A stretch of DNA of 64,000 bases from Lachnospiraceae bacterium (GTDB lineage: Bacteria; Bacillota; Clostridia; Lachnospirales; Lachnospiraceae), in assembly GCA_910576385.1 (NCBI GenBank), contig CAJTIR010000006.1, positions 1 to 64,000 on the forward strand. The letters run 5' to 3'. How positions within the stretch are numbered: the stretch's first letter is position 1; the number at the start of each line of letters is the position of its first letter. The notes beneath the pieces are model-generated. The model saw only the letters and a program-made list of their open reading frames with translations. It was not told the origin of the DNA and searched no databases. This document shows positions 15,729 to 25,267 of the stretch, in pieces. Made by a program: the position numbers and the translations under genes.

Positions 15729-16110
15729 AACGATTGTGGCATATTGTCAGCAGCAACTGCCCTTTGAAGCCTGTGGTTTATTAGGGGGCAGAGTAGATGG
15801 TGTGGATGGCTATGTGAAGAGCGTACTTTTTCTTACTAATATAGATTACAGCGAGACACATTTTTCGATGAATCCGAAAGAGCAGTTTGCCGCTATCAAA
15901 GATCTGCGTTCCTGTGGCTTTGTGCTGTTAGGTAATTTTCATTCTCATCCCAAGACGAGTGCAGAGCCTTCGAAGGAAGACAGGCGATTGGCAAATGACA
16001 GAGGTTTTCGCTATCTTATTTTATCGCTCATGGATGCCAAACCAGTGTTAAGGGCGTTTTCTTTGAATGAAAAAGGAAGGCTAGAAGAGGAAAAACTGGT
16101 GGTTGTGTAA
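15700..16110 (+). CDS. JAMM/MPN metalloprotease
   Basis: A 136-residue stand-alone JAMM domain. The metal site is complete: Glu23 in PFEACGLLGG and H81-x-H83-x7-S91-x2-D94 in FHSHPKTSAEPSKED. Bacterial relatives next to E1-like enzymes (Mec+, HcyD) trim the C-terminus of a sulfur-carrier protein or release an amino acid from it. ATG 15700 is preceded by GGTGGAAG and lies inside the E1 gene; the frame is open back to 15658. Together with the upstream two genes it forms a tightly overlapping operon. The absent partner is the ubiquitin-like carrier. Confidence 0.88.
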   Translation: MLYVTKQDYKTIVAYCQQQLPFEACGLLGGRVDGVDGYVKSVLFLTNIDYSETHFSMNPKEQFAAIKDLRSCGFVLLGNFHSHPKTSAEPSKEDRRLANDRGFRYLILSLMDAKPVLRAFSLNEKGRLEEEKLVVV

Positions 16111-16227
16111 GATTACTGTAGTGGTTAAATATATCATGATACAGTTATTTTTAATATAGTAATACAAGATTTTTTCTTAAATTGGTTATTCTTATATGAA
16201 GGGAGAGGGTAACTGAAAAATAAGTGG

Positions 16228-16256
16228 TTGACACTGTTGAGAAAATGAGGTATAGT
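16228..16256 (+). promoter_or_regulatory. Strong promoter before the leader ORF and metY
   Basis: TTGACA at 16228-16233 and TATAGT at 16251-16256 are 17 bases apart. Just downstream, 16270-16297 (ACCAAGTAAACCTGTAGGG) resembles an Rrf2/CymR-type operator in loose form, but that resemblance is weak. Confidence 0.65.
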
Positions 16257-16315
16257 ATTTTTATACTTAATAACCAAGTAAACCTGTAGGGAAAATAGGA
16301 AAAGGAAGTGCAAAG

Positions 16316-16411
16316 ATGAGATTAAGTTGGAGAAAAGGTTATAATATGAGAGATGTTCGAATGTGGAGCTGCAAAAATGACAAGCACGATGGTTGTAGGA
16401 GAGATTGTTAA
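16316..16411 (+). CDS. Cys-rich 31-residue leader ORF before metY
   Basis: ATG 16316 follows AAAGGAAG with a six- to seven-base gap and lies about 55 bases downstream of a strong promoter. The product ends MWSCKNDKHDGCRRDC: three Cys codons in the last 13. The position between a strong promoter and two genes for homocysteine and cysteine synthesis, and the Cys at the very end, suggest a leader that senses cysteine supply by ribosome stalling. It is not a recognised family. The rest of 16111-16470 has no other gene; the 59 bases between the leader stop and metY are purine-rich and no clear terminator hairpin is visible. Confidence 0.45.
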   Translation: MRLSWRKGYNMRDVRMWSCKNDKHDGCRRDC

Positions 16412-16470
16412 GGAACAAAGGAACAGATAAAGCGAAAGTATCACTGAATTAAGATAAAGGAGAAATAATT

Positions 16471-17784
16471 ATGGCAAAAAAAGCATATACCGATAGAAAA
16501 CTGAAATTTGAAACCTTACAATTACACGTGGGACAGGAACAGCCAGATCCGGTTACGGACGCCAGAGCGGTACCTATCTATGCAACTTCTTCTTATGTGT
16601 TCCATAACTCTGATCATGCGGCGGCAAGATTTGGGCTTCAGGATGCAGGTAATATTTATGGAAGGCTGACCAATCCCACGCAGGATATCTTTGAACAGAG
16701 AATTGCAGCGCTAGAGGGCGGAGCGGCAGCCCTGGCGGTTGCTTCTGGGGCAGCGGCTGTGACCTATACAATTCAAAATCTGGCCAAGAGTGGCGAGCAC
16801 ATTGTAGCAGCCAATAATATTTATGGCGGCAGTTACAATCTGCTGGAACATACGCTTCCTGACTATGGAATTACGACGACATTTGTGGATCCTTCCGACG
16901 TCAGTCATTTTGAGAATGCCATCCAAGAAAATACCAAGGCGGTTTATATTGAGACTTTGGGCAATCCTCATTCCGATGTCAGCGACATAGAAGCGATTGC
17001 TAAGATTGCACATGCTCATAAGATTCCTTTGGTGGTTGACAGTACTTTTGCAACTCCATTTCTGGTAAGGCCGATTGAATATGGCGCTGATATTGTGGTA
17101 CATTCGGCAACAAAGTTTATCGGCGGACATGGAACTGCGATTGGAGGCGTGATTGTGGACAGCGGAAAATTTGATTGGGAGGCTTCCGGTAAGTTTCCTG
17201 CGCTCACTGAGCCAAATCCAAGTTATCATGGCGTAAGTTTTACCAAGGCGGCAGGAGCGGCAGCTTTTGTGACCAAAATCCGCGCGATTCTCTTAAGAGA
17301 TACAGGAGCGACACTCTCGCCGTTTCATGCATTTATCTTTTTGCAGGGATTGGAGACCCTATCTTTGAGAGTGGAGCGCCATGTGGAAAATGCTTTAAAG
17401 GTGGTGGAATACTTAAATCGTCATCCGCAGGTGGAAGCGGTACACCATCCTTCTATAAGCACAGATCCAAAGCAGCAGGCCTTGTATCAGAAATATTTCC
17501 CCAAGGGAGGCGGTTCTATCTTTACGTTTGAGATCAAAGGCGACGGCCGCACAGCCAAGGATTTTATAGATAATTTGGAAGTATTTTCCCTGTTGGCAAA
17601 TGTGGCGGATGTAAAATCTCTTGCCATTCATCCAGCTTCCACGACACATTCACAGCTGAATGAACAGGAGATGCAGGAACAGGGAATCGCCAAAAATACC
17701 ATTCGTCTTTCGATTGGGACAGAGCATATTGATGATATTATTGAAGATCTGGAAGAGGCGTTTCAGGCGGTAAATTTAGAATAA
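16471..17784 (+). CDS. metY: O-acetylhomoserine aminocarboxypropyltransferase (sulfhydrylase)
   Basis: A 437-residue PLP enzyme of the Cys/Met metabolism family. It carries the family motifs [22 protein letters not shown] and the PLP lysine in [11 protein letters not shown]. The length and the insertion between about 230 and 290 fit O-acetylhomoserine sulfhydrylase rather than the shorter cystathionine enzymes. It makes homocysteine from O-acetylhomoserine and sulfide, or a protein thiocarboxylate in some bacteria. AAAGGAG precedes ATG 16471. It is followed after 25 bases by cysK, and preceded by the E1/JAMM pair on the same strand. The promoter and Cys-rich leader suggest control by sulfur amino acids. 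Confidence 0.93.
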   Translation: MAKKAYTDRKLKFETLQLHVGQEQPDPVTDARAVPIYATSSYVFHNSDHAAARFGLQDAGNIYGRLTNPTQDIFEQRIAALEGGAAALAVASGAAAVTYTIQNLAKSGEHIVAANNIYGGSYNLLEHTLPDYGITTTFVDPSDVSHFENAIQENTKAVYIETLGNPHSDVSDIEAIAKIAHAHKIPLVVDSTFATPFLVRPIEYGADIVVHSATKFIGGHGTAIGGVIVDSGKFDWEASGKFPALTEPNPSYHGVSFTKAAGAAAFVTKIRAILLRDTGATLSPFHAFIFLQGLETLSLRVERHVENALKVVEYLNRHPQVEAVHHPSISTDPKQQALYQKYFPKGGGSIFTFEIKGDGRTAKDFIDNLEVFSLLANVADVKSLAIHPASTTHSQLNEQEMQEQGIAKNTIRLSIGTEHIDDIIEDLEEAFQAVNLE

Positions 17785-17809
17785 TTTTTGGAATAGGAGG
17801 ATGTCAAGA

Positions 17810-18742
17810 ATGTCTGGGATATATCAGGGTACATTAGATTTAATCGGTAATACGCCTTTGGTAGAGGTAAAAAATATAGAGCAAAAATATGGCCTTAAGG
17901 CCAGGGTGCTGGTAAAATTGGAGTATTTAAATCCAGCTGGAAGTGTGAAAGACCGTATCGCCAAAGCTATGATTGAGGATGCGGAGGAAAAAGGAATTTT
18001 AAAGGAAGGTTCTGTGATTATAGAGCCAACATCAGGAAATACTGGGATTGGTCTTGCTGCCATTGCCGCGGCAAAGGGCTACCAGGTACTGCTTACTATG
18101 CCAGAAACTATGAGTGTAGAGCGCAGAAATATCTTAAAAGCCTATGGCGCACAGTTAGTACTTACAGAGGGCAGTCAGGGGATGAAAGGGGCTATTGCTG
18201 CTGCCAAAGAGCTGGCAAAACAACTGCCCAACAGCTTCCTTCCAGGGCAGTTTGAAAATCCAGCCAATCCAGAGGTTCATAGAAAAACCACTGGACCTGA
18301 AATCTGGAGAGATACCAAGGGCGAGGTTGATATTTTTGTGGCTGGCGTCGGCACCGGGGGAACCATCACTGGAGTTGGAGAATATTTAAAATCTCAAAAT
18401 CCAGAGATCAAAGTTGTGGCTGTGGAGCCTTTAGATTCGCCGGTGTTGTCTGAGGGTAAGGCCGGCCCCCATAAAATTCAGGGAATTGGCGCGGGATTTG
18501 TGCCAGACACTTTAAATACCAAGATATACGATGAGATTGCTGCCGTGTCGAGTGAGGATGCTTTTGAGATGGGTAAGGAAATTGCCCAGACAGAGGGCGT
18601 ATTAGTGGGAATTTCTTCTGGTGCAGCGTTATATACTGCATTGGAGCTTGCAAAACGTCCAGAGTACCAGGGCAAGACCATTGTGGCATTGCTGCCGGAC
18701 AGCGGTGACAGATATTATTCTACACCATTGTTTGTGGAGTAA
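17810..18742 (+). CDS. cysK: Cysteine synthase A (O-acetylserine sulfhydrylase)
   Basis: A 310-residue PLP enzyme: Lys47 in NPAGSVKDR binds [11 protein letters not shown] binds the substrate carboxylate, and [10 protein letters not shown] holds the phosphate. It forms cysteine from O-acetylserine and sulfide. The frame opens at ATG 17801, but that codon directly abuts AGGAGG; ATG 17810 has proper nine-base spacing. It is cotranscribed with metY. No cysE lies in the window. Confidence 0.95.
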   Translation: MSGIYQGTLDLIGNTPLVEVKNIEQKYGLKARVLVKLEYLNPAGSVKDRIAKAMIEDAEEKGILKEGSVIIEPTSGNTGIGLAAIAAAKGYQVLLTMPETMSVERRNILKAYGAQLVLTEGSQGMKGAIAAAKELAKQLPNSFLPGQFENPANPEVHRKTTGPEIWRDTKGEVDIFVAGVGTGGTITGVGEYLKSQNPEIKVVAVEPLDSPVLSEGKAGPHKIQGIGAGFVPDTLNTKIYDEIAAVSSEDAFEMGKEIAQTEGVLVGISSGAALYTALELAKRPEYQGKTIVALLPDSGDRYYSTPLFVE

Positions 18743-18954
18743 GAGCATGAGGAAAAAGGAATTGTCATACTATTTTTAGTGTGGCAGTTCTTTTTTTATG
18801 ATGCAAACTTGCACATAGAAGGGTGGCTAATATGAGTTTGTTCTGGGAGCTAAAAGTGGTAATAAATTTATAGAATCTGGTAATTTTATTCTATATTTGG
18901 CTGAAAACCTCCATGCTACAATAGAAAGATAAAAATGGCAAGGAGGAAGGTAAC

Positions 18955-21900
18955 ATGAAGCGGGAGAAATGTAAAAAAGCAGTATCTATCAAAAGAATCT
19001 GCCTGTCTGTATTGCTTACAGCCAGTTTAGCTGTTTCTGGTATCGGTGTTCGTCCGGCATCAGTCAGCCATGCGGCGAATGAGACGGACACGGTGTCTTG
19101 GGTGATGTCTGAGGATGGGAATTATATGCAAAAACAGGCAGATTTGACCGTCACAGAGTGGGACCCAGACAACCACAGCGAGCTCTATATTGATGTGGAT
19201 CAAAACATTACTTATCAGGAAATGGCTCAGAATGTATGGGGCGGTTGTTTTAACGAACGGGGCTGGGATAAGCTGATGCAGTTGACAGAAGAAGAACGAA
19301 ATCATATCCTTGATCTTTTGTTCCAACCAGATGAACCAGACGGACTTCATCTGACAATGGCGCGAATGCCAATTGGTTCTAGTGATTATGCTATGGATAT
19401 GTATTCACTGGATGAGACGGAAGATGATTATGAGTTGCATGATTTTTCTATCGCCCGTGATCAGGAAAAGCTGATTCCATATATAAAAGCGGCTTTGGAA
19501 CGCCAGCCGAATTTAAAGATTTGGGCGTCGCCCTGGTCTCCGCCTTGGTGGATGAAGCAGACAGACAAAGGTGTTCCGCACACAGTCGATCAGAAAAATG
19601 GTGGTTTTATTGAATATACGCCACAAAATATGGAGACATATGCACAGTATTTTTGTAAATTTATTGAAGCCTATGATGCGGAAGGTATTGAAATTTATAT
19701 GGTTTCTCCACAGAATGAGCCGACCATGAATACACCATATTCTTCCTGTGTTTGGTCTGGAGAACAGCTTCGGGATTTTATTCGCGATTATTTAGGGCCC
19801 AGGATGCAGGAACTTGGCGTACAGATTTATCTGGGAACTTTTACAGATTCCAATGATAAATTGATGGATCCGACGTTAAATGATGTAGAGGCAAGAAAAT
19901 ATATCTCTGGTATCAATTTTCAATGGTGGTCTTATAACAGTGCCCGTGCTTTGTACCGAACTGGTTTTCCTCAGGGGATGATGCAGTCAGAAACTATGTG
20001 CGGAGATGGAAATAATAACTGGCAGTATGCAGAAAACCAGTTTGATTTGATGTGGATGTATCTGTCTAACGGTATCTCAGCCTATAATCTGTGGAATATG
20101 GTTTTGGAATGGAATGGGGTAAGCCCAGGCGGAAACAATACCGCCCCAAATCCCTGGCACCAGAATGCACCGATTACGGTAAATGAGACAACAAAACAGT
20201 ATAGTATCAATCCGCAGTATTATGAGACCAAACATTTTACAGATGCGGTAAAACCTGGGGCACGCAGAATTGAGAGCGGCGGAACTTACGATATGCCCTA
20301 TACGCTTTCTGAAAATTCAGATAAGCAGGAGGATTCGGTATATTGTGCCCCTCTGCGTGAGATTGCTTTCCGAAATTCAGATGGAACGATATCTTTGTTA
20401 GTAAAAAATGGCAGTGATGATGTCAAAAATGTGGATATCAATTTCAATGGACGAAAAGTCAGTGCAAAGCTTCCAGCACATTCTATACATACTTTTACAG
20501 CACAGGGAACACCGTTGACTGGCACTGAGACAGATATGACAGAGAAGATTTCTCAGGAAAATATTGTCAAACTTATAAATAAAGTACCAGGAGCAAATAG
20601 TGCAGAATTAGGGCTGTGTATCAATGATGGAGGTGCGAAAACGGGAGCGCAGGTACTGCGCTATAATTACAGCGGCGAGATGAACCAGAAATGGTATATC
20701 AAAACTGTGGACGAGACAAATCATTTAGTAAAGTTGGTAAATTTGAAAAGTTTTAATGTGGCCTCAGCCGGTGGAAATCAATTAGATCAAGTGACGATTC
20801 AGCCAGAAAGTGATGATGTCAGCCAAAACTGGGTGATGGAAGATACAGGGGATGGGTATGTAAGGTTTAAAAAAGCAGGCACGGAACTTTATATGGCGAT
20901 CAATGCCAGTATCAATCCGAATCCAGCGATTTTATGGAGTTGGGAAGAGGGCAAAGATGATAAGTCTTGGAAGGTAGAAAAGGCTTCTGTTGATGCTCCG
21001 ATAATAGATTCTGTCAGCATTACCCCTGGAAATCTTACCATGCAGACTGGAAACAGCCAGCAGTTTACCGCCGCAGTGACAGGCGGAAGCGGGGCGCCGG
21101 AAACCGTAAACTGGGAATTGGAAGGCAGTCAGAGTGTCGGTACAGGAATCAGCAGAACGGGTCTTTTGACGGTAGCAGCGGACGAGACAGCTTCCACGTT
21201 GACTGTCAGGGCTGCCTCTACCTTTGACACAGGTAAAATAGCAAAAGCAACTGTGACGATAGAGAAAGCAGCGACTGAAGTAGTGTCTGTAGATGTGACG
21301 CCTAAGACAGCAAATGTACAATATGGAACTACCAGGCAGTTTACTGCGAAAGTGGAAGTAAAGGGCGGAGCAAAAGAGACTGTAGCCTGGAACGTCAGCG
21401 GAAATCATAATAGTGGCACTACAATCAGTGAGAAAGGATTGCTGACTGTGGCAGAAGAGGAAACGGCAGAGAAGATTACAGTAAAGGCGGTTTCCACGGA
21501 GGATGTGACCAAATATGGCGAGGCAGAAGTGACATTGACAGCAACAGAGAGTACAGATCCGATGGTAGAATCCGTAAGTGTGACACCAAAGACGGCAACG
21601 GTAGAAGCTGGAAAAACACAGCAGTTTACCGCAGAAGTAAGTGTAAAAAATGGCGCCGCCCAGACTGTAACCTGGAGCGTCAGCGGCAATAAAAGCAAAA
21701 CTACAACAGTCAGTACAGCAGGGTTGTTGACAGTTGCAGATAGTGAAACGGCTAAAACTCTGACCATAAAGGCTGTTTCCACGGAGGATGAGAGTAAATT
21801 TGATCAAGCAGCCGTGACAGTTATGATACCAGAAAAACCAGTGGATCCGCCACAGGAAGGCGATGTGAGCTGGGTTTTGTCCGAGGATGGAAAATATTTG

Positions 21901-24900
21901 CAGGATAAGGGCACTTTGAAGAGTACAGATTGGGATGAGAATAACCACAGTGAACTCTATATTGATGTGGATGAAACTATTACTTATCAGCAGATGGCAG
22001 AGAATGTCTGGGGCGGCTGCTTTAATGAGCGTGGCTGGGATAAGTTGATGCAGCTCACAGAAGCAGAGCGGAATCATATTTTAGATCTGTTGTTTAAACC
22101 AGATGAGCCAGAGGGCCTTCATCTGACAATGGGAAGAATACCAATAGGCTCTAGTGACTATGCGATGGATTTATATTCACTCAATGATACCGAAGATGAT
22201 TATGAGATGGAACACTTCTCCATTGCCAGAGATCAGGAAAAATTGATTCCCTATATCAAGGCAGCGCTTGAGCGTCAACCTAATTTGAAATTATGGGCTT
22301 CTCCCTGGTCTCCGCCTGCTTGGATGAAAAAGGCAGAGGATGGTTCTGCGTGGAATAGTCTGATTGCTGGTTATTTTGACAGTACGCCAGAAAATATGGC
22401 TGCATATGCCAAGTATTTCCGAAAATTTATTGAGGCATACGAAGCAGAAGGGATTGATATCTATATGGTATCGCCGCAGAATGAGCCGACAATGTGGACG
22501 GCATATGCTTCTTGTGTTTGGACAGGTGAACAGCTGCGAGATTTTATCAAGGGCTATCTGGGGCCGGAAATGAAGGAATTAGGCGTACAGATTTATCTGG
22601 GGACTTTCACCAATTCAGATGACAGTCTGATCGATCCCACACTGAATGATCAGGATGCCAGAAAATATATCTCTGGAATCAATTTTCAGTGGTGGTCTTA
22701 CAACAAGGCGCGTTCTTTGTATCATACAGGATTTGATTTGGGAATGATGCAGTCCGAGACCATGTGCGGAGACGGCAATAATAACTGGCAGTATGCACAA
22801 TATCAGTTTGATGAAATGTGGATGTATCTGTCAAATGGTATTTCAGCCTATAACCTCTGGAATATGGTTTTGGAATGGGATGGTGTAAATCCAGGCGGAA
22901 ATAACACCGCAGAAAATCCCTGGCATCAAAATGCACCAATTACAGTAAATGAGACAACAAAAAAATATACTGTCAACCCTCAATTTTATGAGACAAAGCA
23001 TTACACGGATGCGGTGAAAGCGGGGGCACGCAGAATTGAGAGCGGCGGCACTTATGATATGCCCTATGAGCTGACACAAGATTCTGATCAGGAAGCAGAT
23101 TCCGTATATTCTAAAGAGCTGCGTGAGATTGCTTTCCGTAATCTGGACGGAACCATCGCCCTTTTAGTAAAGAATGGCAGCGATCAGACAAAGAATGTGG
23201 ATATTAATTTCAATGGACGTAAAGTAAGCGCAGAGCTTCCAGCATATTCTATTAGTACCTTTACCACACAGGGGACGCCACTGACTGGAAATGAGAAGGA
23301 TATGTCAGAGACGATCGCAGAGGACAAAATTGTGTCCATACAGAATGCTAAGACAGGGCAGGCGCTCTGTGTGGAGGGCGGAGGTGTGAAATCTCTTGCC
23401 AATGTTATTTCCTGGGATTACAGCGGCCAGGCCAATCAGAAATGGTATTTAGAATCCAGTAAAGTGGGAGACACAGATACCGTAAAGCTGGTAAATATTA
23501 AGAGTTTTAGCGTGATCGCTGTAAATGGCGGAAACTCCAATGAGGGGGAACGCCTGATTATCTGGCCGTACACTGGCGGGGAAGATCAAAATTGGATTCA
23601 AGAACAAAGCGGCGAGTATGTGAAATTTAAAAATGCTAAGACAGGATTGTATTTGACCTTGGAATCAGAAAATCCGGCGGCAAAAGCAGTACAGAAAGCA
23701 GCCAGTGACTCTAAACTTCAGTTATGGAACGTGGAGGCAGTGGGTAATTCCAGCCCCTCAGAGGGTACGCCAGAAGTGGAAAGCGTCAGTGTAACGCCCA
23801 AGACAGCAACGGTACAGACTGGAAAGAGTCAGCGGTTCAAAGCAGATGTAAGCGTAAAAAATGGCGCAGCAGAGACCGTGGACTGGAGTGTGTCTGGAAA
23901 TAGCAGTGACAAAACAAAAATCAGTACAGATGGACTCTTGCACGTGGCGGAGGATGAAGCAGGGAGCAAGCTTTTTGTGAGAGCCGCCTCCACAGAAGAC
24001 CCAACCAAATATGATGAGGCAGAAGTTACTGTCACCAAGGATGATACACAGGAACCGGAATTGGGGATTATCTGCATTACGCTGCAGCTTGAGGCAGGAG
24101 CGAGCCAGCAATTTACGGCAGAGGGAGAAGAAACTGAGAATGTAGTCTGGAGTATCGAGGGCAATAAGAGCAGCAAGACCACGATTAGTCAGACGGGATT
24201 CTTAAAGATTGGCCAAGATGAGACAGCGCAGAAACTGAAGATAAAAGCTGTTTCTAAGAGAGATGAGTCCGTGTATGCCCAGGTATTTGTGACTGTGATT
24301 GCGAAAACCCAGAATCCAGAAGTGGAAAGTGTCAGTGTAACGCCCAGGACAGCAACCGTGCAGGTTGGAAAGACCAAGCAGTTCCAGGCCAAAGTGACAG
24401 GCAAGAATAATGCTCCAAGTACTGTGACTTGGAGTGTAGAAGGCAATAAGAGCAGCAAGACCACGATCAGCAGTAAGGGTCTTCTTACGGTAGCCGCAAA
24501 TGAGACGGCCGCAAAGGTCACTGTAAAAGCAGCTTCCACATTGGATAAATCCAAATGTGATAAGGCCGTCGTGACTGTGAAAAAGGCAAGCGTGCCGAAG
24601 AAAGGTACTGTCTGCAAGGTTGGAAAATTCTATTATAAAGTGACCAAATCGGCGGCAAAGAATGGCACAGTTGCCTTGACAAAACCGGCAAAGAAAACGT
24701 ATACTTCTGTAAAGATTCCAGAGACGATAACGATCAATGGCTATAAGTTTAAAGTTACAAGTATTGGTGCAAAAGCTTTTTACAATCATAAAAAGCTGAA
24801 AAAAGTTGTGATTGGCAACAGTGTTTTAAAGATTGGCGCTTCTGCATTTGCCTCTGACAAACAATTGATCTCTGTGACTATGGGGACAGGAATTACAGAG

Positions 24901-25098
24901 ATTGGCAGTAAAGCATTCTATCAAGATTCAAAGCTTAAGACAGTAACCTTAAAGTCCAATAAATTAAAAACGGTCGGGAAGCTTGCATGTAAGGGGATTG
25001 CAAAAAAGGCCAAGATTGACGTACCGAATAAGAAAGTCAAGAAATATAAGGCATTATTTAAAAAGGCAGGTCTTCCTGCGGCAGCTTCTGTAAAATAG
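18955..25098 (+). CDS. Giant secreted protein with two GH30 domains, ricin-like domains, six Big domains and LRR_5 tail
   Basis: A 2047-residue extracellular enzyme. A signal peptide occupies 1-40. Unit 1 has a GH30 glycoside hydrolase (about 42-530; acid/base Glu255 in SPQNEPTM, nucleophile Glu346 in MQSETMCG) and a ricin-type lectin domain (about 535-677), then three Big-type immunoglobulin-like domains (about 680-965). Unit 2 repeats the order: GH30 (about 970-1455; Glu1177, Glu1268), ricin-like (about 1460-1600), three Big domains (about 1605-1880). The end is a BspA-type leucine-rich LRR_5 segment (about 1885-2047). There is no LPXTG anchor. GH30 enzymes act on beta-glucosides, beta-xylosides, beta-1,6-glucan or related glycans; the substrate is open. 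AAGGAGG precedes ATG 18955. A terminator follows. Confidence 0.93.
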   Translation: MKREKCKKAVSIKRICLSVLLTASLAVSGIGVRPASVSHAANETDTVSWVMSEDGNYMQKQADLTVTEWDPDNHSELYIDVDQNITYQEMAQNVWGGCFNERGWDKLMQLTEEERNHILDLLFQPDEPDGLHLTMARMPIGSSDYAMDMYSLDETEDDYELHDFSIARDQEKLIPYIKAALERQPNLKIWASPWSPPWWMKQTDKGVPHTVDQKNGGFIEYTPQNMETYAQYFCKFIEAYDAEGIEIYMVSPQNEPTMNTPYSSCVWSGEQLRDFIRDYLGPRMQELGVQIYLGTFTDSNDKLMDPTLNDVEARKYISGINFQWWSYNSARALYRTGFPQGMMQSETMCGDGNNNWQYAENQFDLMWMYLSNGISAYNLWNMVLEWNGVSPGGNNTAPNPWHQNAPITVNETTKQYSINPQYYETKHFTDAVKPGARRIESGGTYDMPYTLSENSDKQEDSVYCAPLREIAFRNSDGTISLLVKNGSDDVKNVDINFNGRKVSAKLPAHSIHTFTAQGTPLTGTETDMTEKISQENIVKLINKVPGANSAELGLCINDGGAKTGAQVLRYNYSGEMNQKWYIKTVDETNHLVKLVNLKSFNVASAGGNQLDQVTIQPESDDVSQNWVMEDTGDGYVRFKKAGTELYMAINASINPNPAILWSWEEGKDDKSWKVEKASVDAPIIDSVSITPGNLTMQTGNSQQFTAAVTGGSGAPETVNWELEGSQSVGTGISRTGLLTVAADETASTLTVRAASTFDTGKIAKATVTIEKAATEVVSVDVTPKTANVQYGTTRQFTAKVEVKGGAKETVAWNVSGNHNSGTTISEKGLLTVAEEETAEKITVKAVSTEDVTKYGEAEVTLTATESTDPMVESVSVTPKTATVEAGKTQQFTAEVSVKNGAAQTVTWSVSGNKSKTTTVSTAGLLTVADSETAKTLTIKAVSTEDESKFDQAAVTVMIPEKPVDPPQEGDVSWVLSEDGKYLQDKGTLKSTDWDENNHSELYIDVDETITYQQMAENVWGGCFNERGWDKLMQLTEAERNHILDLLFKPDEPEGLHLTMGRIPIGSSDYAMDLYSLNDTEDDYEMEHFSIARDQEKLIPYIKAALERQPNLKLWASPWSPPAWMKKAEDGSAWNSLIAGYFDSTPENMAAYAKYFRKFIEAYEAEGIDIYMVSPQNEPTMWTAYASCVWTGEQLRDFIKGYLGPEMKELGVQIYLGTFTNSDDSLIDPTLNDQDARKYISGINFQWWSYNKARSLYHTGFDLGMMQSETMCGDGNNNWQYAQYQFDEMWMYLSNGISAYNLWNMVLEWDGVNPGGNNTAENPWHQNAPITVNETTKKYTVNPQFYETKHYTDAVKAGARRIESGGTYDMPYELTQDSDQEADSVYSKELREIAFRNLDGTIALLVKNGSDQTKNVDINFNGRKVSAELPAYSISTFTTQGTPLTGNEKDMSETIAEDKIVSIQNAKTGQALCVEGGGVKSLANVISWDYSGQANQKWYLESSKVGDTDTVKLVNIKSFSVIAVNGGNSNEGERLIIWPYTGGEDQNWIQEQSGEYVKFKNAKTGLYLTLESENPAAKAVQKAASDSKLQLWNVEAVGNSSPSEGTPEVESVSVTPKTATVQTGKSQRFKADVSVKNGAAETVDWSVSGNSSDKTKISTDGLLHVAEDEAGSKLFVRAASTEDPTKYDEAEVTVTKDDTQEPELGIICITLQLEAGASQQFTAEGEETENVVWSIEGNKSSKTTISQTGFLKIGQDETAQKLKIKAVSKRDESVYAQVFVTVIAKTQNPEVESVSVTPRTATVQVGKTKQFQAKVTGKNNAPSTVTWSVEGNKSSKTTISSKGLLTVAANETAAKVTVKAASTLDKSKCDKAVVTVKKASVPKKGTVCKVGKFYYKVTKSAAKNGTVALTKPAKKTYTSVKIPETITINGYKFKVTSIGAKAFYNHKKLKKVVIGNSVLKIGASAFASDKQLISVTMGTGITEIGSKAFYQDSKLKTVTLKSNKLKTVGKLACKGIAKKAKIDVPNKKVKKYKALFKKAGLPAAASVK

Positions 25099-25110
25099 TT
25101 TTGATAAAAG

Positions 25111-25160
25111 GAAGAATCCTTGAACTGTGTTGTCTCACGGTTCAAGGATTCTTCTTTAAT
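25111..25160. terminator. Strong terminator, possibly bidirectional
   Basis: GAAGAATCCTTGAAC at 25111-25125 is the exact complement of GTTCAAGGATTCTTC at 25140-25154, followed by TTTAATTATT. It lies between the GH30 gene and the convergent phosphatase gene and may serve both. Confidence 0.85.
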
Positions 25161-25267
25161 TATTGGAAAATGCTTTATATTTCCTATGTTGTAAAAAATT
25201 ATTGCATCCAGTAGGCCATTTATTGTCCTTGCGGTTGTTCTCAAGCGAAAGTAAACCTTTTGATACT

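Noticed and set aside
16261-16300. Rrf2/CymR-type operator before metY
   Set aside because: The half-sites are only loosely similar and no second copy is present upstream of the E1 operon; I mention it only under the promoter and do not call it a site.
20932-22077. A 381-codon open frame on the minus strand inside the GH30 gene
   Set aside because: It is the antisense shadow of the repetitive, GC-balanced Big-domain and GH30 coding sequence. It has no ribosome binding site and no family resemblance, and the plus-strand protein is beyond doubt.
23758-24789. Several minus-strand frames of 117-195 codons in the Big-domain repeats
   Set aside because: They are antisense shadows repeated with the domain period; they contain no recognisable motif.
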